Assembly: GCA_002731875.1 (NCBI GenBank)
Contig: PCCY01000021.1
Location: 837,678-901,677, forward strand
From: Roseobacter sp.
GTDB taxonomy: Bacteria > Pseudomonadota > Alphaproteobacteria > Rhodobacterales > Rhodobacteraceae
Reading direction: 5' to 3'
DNA: 64,000 nt
The position numbers were made by a program, and so were the translations under genes. Below are positions 44,461-51,282 of the stretch, in pieces (position 1 is the first letter of the stretch; every line of letters begins with the position of its first letter). The notes under the pieces were generated by a model. The model was not told the origin of the DNA and did no database searches. It saw only the letters and a list, made by a program, of their open reading frames with translations.

Positions 44461-45077
44461 GAGCTCTGGTCCTCGAAATGGAAAGCCATTCGGCGCGGTG
44501 GCAATTGCACATCATCCAATGCGGCATCAAGTGCTTCTGTCTCGATTTCATCATCAGGTTCGCAAGCGAGTTCGCTTTCCTCAACCGACGATGCAACCGA
44601 GCACGGGGCAGGCTGTGCCAAGGTCGCCATTTCTTCGGGCATGTCTATCGGCGCATCCGGCGTCGATGCATTCGCCGATTTCATCGCCACATCCTTGATA
44701 TGTTCGCGCAGGCCTTTTCCGACCTGATAGCTGGTCGTGAAATCGGTGACCGCGGACACCTGAGTGTAATCGTCAGCGTAATCGACCAAGTCGTCAAGGC
44801 AGGCCAGTACCGGGTCTGAGACCCAAAGCTTGCGGAGCGCGCGACGCCGTAAATGATCCGGGATCGCTTTCGACATGAAGGCGGTGAAGTCGTCACCGGC
44901 TTTCATCGTGTCTGGATCGGGCAGGTCGAACTCGGCCAACAGTTCCTCGTCGGATTTTTCGGCATTCAAAACCTGCTGCTCAGCCAACGCCTGTTCTTCA
45001 GCGGCCTGCCGGGCCGATGCTTCCTCGGCCTTAACGCCGGCACGACGGCGTTCCCAGAATGATGCTCGGCGGGTCAT
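44457..45077 (-). CDS. DUF3306 domain protein of the fdh operon
   Basis: 206 residues. The N-terminus is helical and charged (F-W-E-R-R-R-A-G-V-K-A-E-E), then a conserved L-P-D-P-D-T-M-K-A-G-D-D-F-T-A-F-M followed by I-P-D-H-L-R-R-R-A-L-R-K-L-W and D-L-V-D-Y-A-D-D-Y-T, the DUF3306 core. C-terminal third is acidic and probably disordered. Always near fdh genes in my knowledge; function unknown. Coupled to DUF3305 upstream and the TorD-like gene downstream by 4-nt overlaps. Confidence 0.85.
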   Translation of the reverse strand: MTRRASFWERRRAGVKAEEASARQAAEEQALAEQQVLNAEKSDEELLAEFDLPDPDTMKAGDDFTAFMSKAIPDHLRRRALRKLWVSDPVLACLDDLVDYADDYTQVSAVTDFTTSYQVGKGLREHIKDVAMKSANASTPDAPIDMPEEMATLAQPAPCSVASSVEESELACEPDDEIETEALDAALDDVQLPPRRMAFHFEDQSS

Positions 45078-45610
45078 CGCGCAGAACCCGTTCTTATCTT
45101 GCGTGGTGCCCGATATACGTCGGTTGTCTGCGAAATGCGCGCGTCACCAATTCCGTCTTGTTCATGTTCGCGGTATTTGTCGCGACGGCGTTTGATAAAG
45201 GCCTCTTCTTCGTGATGTTCGTCCAGGTAAGCCGAGATCCAGGCAAGGACCTGAGGCGGAATCATGACCTTTTCGACGATATCCTCACCGTTGTCGCTGT
45301 AATCCTGCGCCTCATAAGGCGACGCGGTGACCGTGACGATATCGAGCGGTCTTTCGGTTTCCTGAGTTTCGCGGCAAATCACATAGAGACAGGGAACATT
45401 AGCGGCAAGACTATGCGCGTATGCTTCGGTATCCGAGCGATAGAGCGTCAAGGGCACCGTCGCGGCATGAAATTCCGAAACGTCGCCTTCGGTGCGCAAC
45501 AGTTTCCAGTCAGCCGGCGCTGCACCGGGCAAAACGCAGACCGCACGCCACACAAATTTCGCCCACTTGGTTACCCCGGGCGATTTGCGAAGCACCACAC
45601 CGACCGGCAT
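45074..45610 (-). CDS. DUF3305 domain protein of the fdh operon
   Basis: 178 residues from the ATG at 45610, which begins M-P-V-G-V-V-L-R-K-S-P-G-V-T-K-W, the conserved start of DUF3305. Also visible: L-P-G-A-A-P-A-D-W, A-D-T-like T-E-A-Y, and T-A-S-P-Y-E-A-Q-D-Y, H-H-E-E-E-A-F-I-K-R-R-R-D. Function unknown; probably an FdhA maturation helper. A TTG at 45640 with CAGGG upstream is a possible alternative start, ten residues earlier. First gene of the long minus-strand fdh-tup array. Confidence 0.83.
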   Translation of the reverse strand: MPVGVVLRKSPGVTKWAKFVWRAVCVLPGAAPADWKLLRTEGDVSEFHAATVPLTLYRSDTEAYAHSLAANVPCLYVICRETQETERPLDIVTVTASPYEAQDYSDNGEDIVEKVMIPPQVLAWISAYLDEHHEEEAFIKRRRDKYREHEQDGIGDARISQTTDVYRAPRKIRTGSAR

Positions 45611-45640
45611 GGATTGTGCTGTTTTGAGAATTGCGTTCAA

Positions 45641-45965
45641 CTGGAACCCTGAAAAATGATGTATGCCTGCGTGGCGGTATACTGACGTATTCCGCACCGT
45701 TATCAAAGTAAAATCTGCTTAGTGAGTGTTCTTATTATCACATGTTGCACCGCAGCAGTGACGTAAGGTCGCATTCGTCAATGTTTATCAGGGGTAATCG
45801 CATTCCTGACTGTTTTTATTGGATAAATTTCGCTGCAACTGCGAATATTGATTCTCCGGAAACGATGCTTAATTTGGGGTTTGCGGCGGGCGCAGAACAT
45901 CACTAGCTTGGCCGGCGAATGATGACAGCACAGCCGACAAATCTCCAAGTTGTCACGAGGGAGCC
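45641..45965. promoter_or_regulatory. Divergent control region of the formate dehydrogenase locus
   Basis: 325 bases between the two divergent halves of the locus, AT-richer than its surroundings and non-coding. It holds an inverted repeat TTCGC-N7-GCGAA (45829-45845) and a repeated TCGCATTC at 45769 and 45798 (29 bp apart). Promoters for both operons should be here; I cannot name a regulator. Confidence 0.5.
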
Positions 45966-47918
45966 ATGAAGAAATCACTCTTGCTTTGCGATTGCCTGGG
46001 CAGTCAGAAAATCGACGTGGACGCGTTATCCAAGACAACCGGTCTTGCGTGCTCGAAGGTACATAGCTGTCTTTGTACAGATCAGATCGGCATCGCGGCG
46101 GAAGCCATCAAGGCGGGTAACGTCACGGTCGCTTGTCAGCAGGAACGCCGCCGGTTCGAAGATCTTTCGGTGGAAATCGAGGCCGAGCTGCCCGAGTTTG
46201 TCGACATTCGTGACCGTGCAGGCTGGCATTCAGGCCAAGGGGACGCTGCGCCGAAAATGGCTGCGTTGGTCGCGGAGGCACATCTGCCGGCCCCGGGTCC
46301 ACGTGTGCTCGATGTGGCGTCTGAGGGTACATGCCTGCTGCTTGCTCCATCCGAGCTCGCCACCGAAGTGGCCGCGCAATTGGCAGATACACTCGCGATA
46401 ACCGTTCTGCTGGACCAAGGAGCAGAGGGCACCGCCGATCCCCGGTATGACGTGGTACGCGGCAGGCTTCGCAAAGCTTCGGGGTCGTTGGGCAACTTTT
46501 CAGTAACGTTCGATCAGCTCGAGATGCTAATCCCTGGCGGACGTGGTGCGCCGGAGTTTACGCCACCACGTAACGGCGCAGTGTCGCAATGTGACATCAT
46601 CCTGGACCTAAGCGGAAACATGTCCCTGTTTCCCGCACCTCACAAACGCGACGGGTATCTGCGCGCCGATCCCGGCAGCGCCAACGCTGTGGCCGATGTC
46701 GTGCGCCAAGCCATGCAGATGATCGGCACATTCGAGAAACCGCTATATGTGCGTCTGACTGAAAATCTATGTGCGCATTCGCGGGCCGAACAACCTGCTT
46801 GTTCAAACTGTCTGGATCTGTGCCCGACAGGGGCCATCACGTCTGCGGGCGACCATGTGGCGATCGACCCGCTTATCTGTGCGGGCTGCGGGAGCTGTTC
46901 GGCGGTGTGCCCTTCCGGGGCCATTACCTATGATGCCCCGCCGGTTGATACGCTGTTCCGGCGGCTTTCTACATTGGCTTCTACATATCGCAAGGCGGGT
47001 GGCAAATCACCCCGTTTGCTGGTCCATGACGAAGAACACGGGCTGGAGATGGTGCAGCTTTTCGCGCGGTATGGCGCAGGATTGCCCGTAGACGTCATCC
47101 CGTTTGCAGTGAACGCTTTGGCCGGTTTCGGACATGCGGAAATGCTGGCGGCACTGGGCTGTGGTTTTGGCCATGTCGATATTTTATTGTCCCCCAGGAC
47201 CGAACGCGATGTGATCGAGGTTCAGGCCGATATCGCGCGCGCCATCAGCGGCAGCAATACGATCCGACTGCTTCAAGAGACAGACCCTGACGCATTGGAA
47301 ACAGCGCTGGATACAGATGTCTTGCAACCGGAACATGAGACATTGTTGCCTATGGGATCGCGTCGGCAGGTTGCGCGGCTGGCCGGAAGAACGCTACAGC
47401 CGGACGTCAGGATGATCGACCTTCCTGCCGGGGCACCCTATGGAGCCGTGCTGGTAGATACCGACGCGTGCACCTTGTGCCTTTCGTGCGTTTCGCTGTG
47501 CCCGTCAGGCGCGCTTGGCGATAACCCCGATCTTCCCCAGTTGCGCTTTCAGGAAGATGCCTGTTTGCAATGCGGCTTGTGTGCCAACATTTGCCCGGAA
47601 AACGCTATCACACTGAAACCACAGCTTAATCTATCAGACGAAGCCTTTACCCAAGTCGTGGTGCACGAAGAGGAACCCTTTGCATGTATCGAATGCGGGT
47701 CCTTGTTCGGGGTAAAATCAACCGTGGAAAAGATCACCGAAAAACTGGCAGGCAAACACGCCATGTTTGCGTCGTCCGAAGCGGCGAAGATGATTCAGAT
47801 GTGCGATAACTGTCGGGTCAATGCCCAGTATCACGCGCAAAATAATCCGTTGGCCGGCAAGGAACGGCCAAGAGTACGCACGTCTGACGACTATTTCAGC
47901 AAGCGAAGAGACCACTAG
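45966..47918 (+). CDS. Large multi-cluster 4Fe-4S protein linked to formate dehydrogenase
   Basis: 650 residues. At least four ferredoxin-type [4Fe-4S] motifs in two pairs: C-S-N-C-L-D-L-C-P and C-A-G-C-G-S-C-S-A-V-C-P (about 279-320), then C-T-L-C-L-S-C-V-S-L-C-P and C-L-Q-C-G-L-C-A-N-I-C-P (about 503-545). Further cysteines lie at the N-terminus (C-D-C, C-L-C) and in C-terminal C-x2-C pairs (C-I-E-C-G, C-D-N-C). It has no signal peptide or membrane helix, so it is cytoplasmic and cannot be a direct part of the periplasmic enzyme. Heads the plus-strand accessory operon; role perhaps electron supply for cofactor maturation. Confidence 0.85.
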   Translation: MKKSLLLCDCLGSQKIDVDALSKTTGLACSKVHSCLCTDQIGIAAEAIKAGNVTVACQQERRRFEDLSVEIEAELPEFVDIRDRAGWHSGQGDAAPKMAALVAEAHLPAPGPRVLDVASEGTCLLLAPSELATEVAAQLADTLAITVLLDQGAEGTADPRYDVVRGRLRKASGSLGNFSVTFDQLEMLIPGGRGAPEFTPPRNGAVSQCDIILDLSGNMSLFPAPHKRDGYLRADPGSANAVADVVRQAMQMIGTFEKPLYVRLTENLCAHSRAEQPACSNCLDLCPTGAITSAGDHVAIDPLICAGCGSCSAVCPSGAITYDAPPVDTLFRRLSTLASTYRKAGGKSPRLLVHDEEHGLEMVQLFARYGAGLPVDVIPFAVNALAGFGHAEMLAALGCGFGHVDILLSPRTERDVIEVQADIARAISGSNTIRLLQETDPDALETALDTDVLQPEHETLLPMGSRRQVARLAGRTLQPDVRMIDLPAGAPYGAVLVDTDACTLCLSCVSLCPSGALGDNPDLPQLRFQEDACLQCGLCANICPENAITLKPQLNLSDEAFTQVVVHEEEPFACIECGSLFGVKSTVEKITEKLAGKHAMFASSEAAKMIQMCDNCRVNAQYHAQNNPLAGKERPRVRTSDDYFSKRRDH

Positions 47919-47958
47919 GCACTTCCGCAAAGCCAGTATCAAAAATCAGGAGAAAATC

Positions 47959-48159
47959 ATGAGTGAAGAGTTCAACATGTCGATGCGCAAATTCTTGAAG
48001 CAGGTTGGTGTGACCTCGCAACAAGCGATCGAAGACGCGATGCGCAAGCAGGGAAACACCGAAGGAAAAACCTTCGAGGCCAAGGTTGTCTTGACCGTTG
48101 ACGGGCTTGACATGGAGCACGTCGTCACCGGGAAAATCCAAGGGCAGTCAGAAGCGTGA
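47959..48159 (+). CDS. DUF6494 family small protein
   Basis: 66 residues, helix first (M-S-M-R-K-F-L-K-Q-V-G-V-T-S-Q-Q-A-I-E), then a beta hairpin (F-E-A-K-V-V-L-T-V-D-G-L-D-M-E-H-V-V-T-G-K-I). I recognise the DUF6494 pattern; function unknown. ATG at 47959 has a strong CAGGAGAAAA site; the frame is open upstream inside the polyferredoxin gene. Stop overlaps the GTG of the Mrp-like gene. Confidence 0.82.
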   Translation: MSEEFNMSMRKFLKQVGVTSQQAIEDAMRKQGNTEGKTFEAKVVLTVDGLDMEHVVTGKIQGQSEA

Positions 48160-49223
48160 GCATTACCCGAGATGCCGTTCTGGCCCGCTTGAAGACCCTC
48201 AAAGACCCTATCTCGGGTAAGGATATCGTAGAATTGGGGCTGGTGAAGGCACTGACTGTCGACGAAGGGACGGTGCGTTTTGTGCTTGAGGTGAACCCTT
48301 CGCATGCTGAGGCTTATGCCAAGTTGCGCGACGAAGCCGATGCCGCCGTCAAGGCGTTGGAGGGGGTTTCAGCCGTTTCAGCAGTGCTGACGGCGCATTC
48401 CAAGCAGGCTCCACCCCCGGACCTGAAGATGGGCCGCAAGTCCGAACCTGCCGGCCCGGAAAAGATCCCCGGTGTTGATCGGATAATCGCGATTGCTTCA
48501 GGCAAGGGCGGTGTCGGGAAATCCACCGTTGCCGCAAACCTTGCCTGTGCGTTGGCCGCCGAAGGCCGCCGCGTCGGAATGCTGGATGCCGATGTTTACG
48601 GGCCTTCGCAACCTCGTATGCTTGGTGTGTCCGGGCGGCCGGCGTCGCCGGATGGCAAAACCATCCTTCCCATGCGCAACTTTGGCGTGACCATGATGTC
48701 GATCGGCTTGATGACCAACGACGATCAGGCGGTTGTCTGGCGCGGGCCGATGTTGATGGGGGCGTTGCAGCAGATGATGATGCAGGTGCAATGGGGCGCC
48801 TTGGATGTGTTGATCGTCGATCTGCCTCCGGGAACCGGTGACGTGCAAATGACGCTTGCCCAGAAGGCGAAAGTGGATGGCGCGATCATTGTCAGCACTC
48901 CGCAGGATATCGCGTTGCTGGATGCCCGAAAGGGGATCGACATGTTTAACCAGCTCAAGACCCCGATTATCGGCATGATCGAAAACATGAGCACGCATAT
49001 CTGTTCGAACTGCGGTCACGAAGAACATCTCTTTGGTCATGGCGGTGTTGCCTCCGAGGCTGAGAAGCTGGGCGTACCTTTGTTGGCGGAAATCCCCCTG
49101 CATTTGGACATCAGGGTGGCTGCTGACGGCGGGGCACCGATTGTGGTGTCAAAACCTGAAAGTGCTCAGGCAGAAGCATTCCGTGCGGTCGCCAGAGCCT
49201 TGATCGAAGGTGGAAATGCATGA
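48156..49223 (+). CDS. Mrp/ApbC-type Fe-S cluster carrier ATPase
   Basis: 355 residues: N-terminal MIP18/DUF59 domain (about 5-75) and a P-loop NTPase with deviant Walker A G-K-G-G-V-G-K-S-T near 115, the D-A-D-V-Y-G-P-S-Q-P box, L-P-P-G-T-G-D, and the C-terminal Fe-S-binding C-S-N-C pair. These proteins carry and deliver [4Fe-4S] clusters. Placement in an fdh accessory operon suggests a dedicated carrier for the cluster-rich formate dehydrogenase or the polyferredoxin. GTG start overlaps the DUF6494 stop. Confidence 0.92.
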   Translation: MSITRDAVLARLKTLKDPISGKDIVELGLVKALTVDEGTVRFVLEVNPSHAEAYAKLRDEADAAVKALEGVSAVSAVLTAHSKQAPPPDLKMGRKSEPAGPEKIPGVDRIIAIASGKGGVGKSTVAANLACALAAEGRRVGMLDADVYGPSQPRMLGVSGRPASPDGKTILPMRNFGVTMMSIGLMTNDDQAVVWRGPMLMGALQQMMMQVQWGALDVLIVDLPPGTGDVQMTLAQKAKVDGAIIVSTPQDIALLDARKGIDMFNQLKTPIIGMIENMSTHICSNCGHEEHLFGHGGVASEAEKLGVPLLAEIPLHLDIRVAADGGAPIVVSKPESAQAEAFRAVARALIEGGNA

Positions 49224-49921
49224 CCGACGCCCCGGTACTACCGCCGCTGCTGACGGGGGTGCAATCTGACAGCCCGTTTGCTCAGGCCTGTGCCGAGGCG
49301 CGTCAGGGCTGCGACGCGGGCCTGCTTCTCTACGATCTGGGACCAAGCACCTTAGAGGCGGCCATTGTATTCGCACCCGAAGTGCCGTTGTCCAAAGCGA
49401 TTGCGATGCTGCCGCTTTGTGCGGTCGGCTTTCAAAGCGCCCTTGGTGCCTTGGCCCCGCCCGAGGTCGGACTGCATCTGGCGTGGAATGGCGATTTGCG
49501 ACTGAATGGTGCAGTGTGTGGCCATATGCGTGTGGCTGCATCAAACCCTGATCCAGAACAGATCCCTGACTGGCTGGTCGTGGGGTTTTCCATAAACATC
49601 CTGCCGCAAAGCGATACCCCCGGCGACACGCCTGACGATACCACTCTCTACGGCGAAGGCTGTTCCGATGTGAATCCAGTTATGCTTCTGGAGGCGTGGG
49701 CGCGGCACACATTGGTGATGCTGCATCGCTGGTCTGACGAAGGACCGGCACCCATACACAAATACTGGTCCGGTCTCGCGTGGAGCATGGGTAAGAACAT
49801 TACTCAGGGTGACGCGAACGGTGTCTTTCTTGGGATTGACGAAAATTTTGGTCTGTTGCTGAAAGCCGAAGATACCACGCACCTTATTCCCTTGACCGAC
49901 CTGCTGGAGCCTGCCCCATGA
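49220..49921 (+). CDS. Biotin/lipoate-ligase-like protein lacking catalytic residues
   Basis: 233 residues with the BPL/LplA fold and a C-terminal DUF4444-like SH3 part. The substrate-binding W-P-N-D-like stretch is altered (H-L-A-W-N-G-D-L-R-L-N-G), the lysine that is essential in biotin and lipoate ligases (K-L-G-G-I in E. coli BirA) is replaced in N-G-A-V-C-G-H-M, and the adenylate-binding G-R-G-R loop is missing. V-V-G-F-S-I-N-I remains. It is therefore probably not a ligase and may bind a cofactor or act as a scaffold in FDH maturation. Starts in a 4-nt overlap with the Mrp-like gene. Confidence 0.83.
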   Translation: MTDAPVLPPLLTGVQSDSPFAQACAEARQGCDAGLLLYDLGPSTLEAAIVFAPEVPLSKAIAMLPLCAVGFQSALGALAPPEVGLHLAWNGDLRLNGAVCGHMRVAASNPDPEQIPDWLVVGFSINILPQSDTPGDTPDDTTLYGEGCSDVNPVMLLEAWARHTLVMLHRWSDEGPAPIHKYWSGLAWSMGKNITQGDANGVFLGIDENFGLLLKAEDTTHLIPLTDLLEPAP

Positions 49922-50436
49922 GCGACCTATACCTCGCCCGCGCAATTCATTTTGACGAAAGCGATCGCAATGTATTCCACGTTCCGGCCCGCACCGGTGA
50001 ATGGTGCGTGTCTGGGGGATTTGAATTTTCGAACTGGACCGACGGCGATTTGACCGGAAAAGCCCGGCAAGCCTTTGCCAATGGCTGGATGGGCGTAGAA
50101 ACCTTTGGGCGCGTTACCTTTGTTGCGGTGACCAAGGTCGAACCATTCGAGGTCGAAGCGATTACCCGGCAATTGGTCAAGCATTTCATCGAGATATACG
50201 GTGCTCCGTCACCGGAAGCCGCCCGGCCCGTGGCCGAGGAAGAGGTGAGCCAAATGATGGAGATTTGCGCCGATCACGCGCCCAATACGTTGCTTACTGT
50301 GGGACGGGAGCTTACCGAAAGCGGGGTGCGCGAAGGGTATCGGTTCATTGAGCCGCAAGACGCCGGGATAGACCAGTTTGCCGTCCATGGATCGCTGGAC
50401 GATGACGGCCACGGGGGCCATGGGCATTCGCATTGA
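49918..50436 (+). CDS. DUF6505 family protein with His-rich tail
   Basis: 172 residues. The start L-A-R-A-I-H-F-D-E-S-D-x-N-V-F and G-E-W-x-V-S-G-G-F-E-F-S-N-W, with F-A-N-G-W-M-G and F-G-R-x-T-F-V-A-V in the middle, match the DUF6505 family. The C-terminus ends H-G-G-H-G-H-S-H, a likely metal-binding tail. Function unknown; being the last gene of the FDH accessory operon, it could handle W, Ni/Fe or another metal, which is inference. Start overlaps the preceding stop by 4 nt. Confidence 0.8.
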   Translation: MSDLYLARAIHFDESDRNVFHVPARTGEWCVSGGFEFSNWTDGDLTGKARQAFANGWMGVETFGRVTFVAVTKVEPFEVEAITRQLVKHFIEIYGAPSPEAARPVAEEEVSQMMEICADHAPNTLLTVGRELTESGVREGYRFIEPQDAGIDQFAVHGSLDDDGHGGHGHSH

Positions 50437-50477
50437 TATCGCACACTCTATACCGGGCGCACTGTATCGCGCGCGAC

Positions 50478-51128
50478 CTACGCCAGTCGGGACTGGCGTA
50501 ACGACCCGCCACGTTTGATGAACAAACGAGCAAGAGTAAACACCATCGAAAAAGCGATCAACCCAAGGTATCGTTCGTAGATGCCGTCTATATCGGTTGG
50601 AAGAAAATAGAATATCGGGGCGGAAATGGCCCACACGATTGCGATGATTATCAAGGCTTTCGCATAGCCAGAAGCCACACGGTTTGCGCCTTTTGCCATC
50701 GTCCACGGCACGAAAACCATCAACAGGCCGAGCGCGTAGACAAGATATGAATGGATTACGAAGCCGTCGCTGTCCTGGTCGCCATATTCATTCCGAGCAC
50801 CGATCAGAAATACCAGCAAGCTGATGATGGCAAGTCCGATGATACCGTTGCTCCACCGCCATCCACCCATATGGAAATGCGCTGCCGCGATGGCTGTCGC
50901 CAATAGCGATGCCGAAAAGGCATAAATCCCTATGTCGACGATGTATTCATACCGGCCCGCCCCCAGATCGCTGATTGTATCCGATATCCAGTCATGCTGC
51001 GGAACGACAAAATCGGCGATGAATATCGATGTAGCAAAGATCACACACCCGGCAATCGCGTACCAGCCAAGTATGATCAACAGCATAGGTTGCTCTTGTA
51101 TCATCAAGGTAGGGGCGTGCTGTCTCAT
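50478..51128 (-). CDS. DUF998 family membrane protein
   Basis: 216 residues with six hydrophobic segments. Signs of DUF998: I-S-D-T-I-S-D-L-G-A-G-R after the first helix and regular ~20-residue helices thereafter. No known enzymatic activity. The last codons lie in a perfect 22-bp palindrome that may be a transcription end for the convergent DUF6505 gene. Follows pnp's terminator by over 90 bases and is transcribed independently. Confidence 0.8.
   Translation of the reverse strand: MRQHAPTLMIQEQPMLLIILGWYAIAGCVIFATSIFIADFVVPQHDWISDTISDLGAGRYEYIVDIGIYAFSASLLATAIAAAHFHMGGWRWSNGIIGLAIISLLVFLIGARNEYGDQDSDGFVIHSYLVYALGLLMVFVPWTMAKGANRVASGYAKALIIIAIVWAISAPIFYFLPTDIDGIYERYLGLIAFSMVFTLARLFIKRGGSLRQSRLA
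50479..50500. repeat. 22-bp palindrome at the 3' end of the DUF998 gene
   Basis: TACGCCAGTC, GG, GACTGGCGTA: perfect 10-bp arms. It lies inside the last codons of the minus-strand DUF998 gene, 43 bases after the convergent DUF6505 stop, where it could stop plus-strand transcription, though no T-run follows. Confidence 0.6.
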
Positions 51129-51223
51129 CTGATGTCATCCTGAAAGAACGCGATGTGTTGCGTCGTGAGGCAAACGCCCGAACGGTACATTCCGTTCATT
51201 TCACCAGATTCTGCTGGTCGCCA

Positions 51224-51258
51224 AATTAAAAAAGCCCCGGTGTTTCCACCGGGGCTTT
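51224..51258 (-). terminator. Rho-independent terminator of pnp
   Basis: On the minus strand AAAGCCCCGGTG / CACCGGGGCTTT (51231-51242, 51247-51258) is a perfect 12-bp stem with a four-base loop, followed by TTTTTAATTT. It lies 25 nt after the pnp stop. Confidence 0.93.
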
Positions 51259-51282
51259 GTCGTTTTCAAAAGCGGTCAAGGA

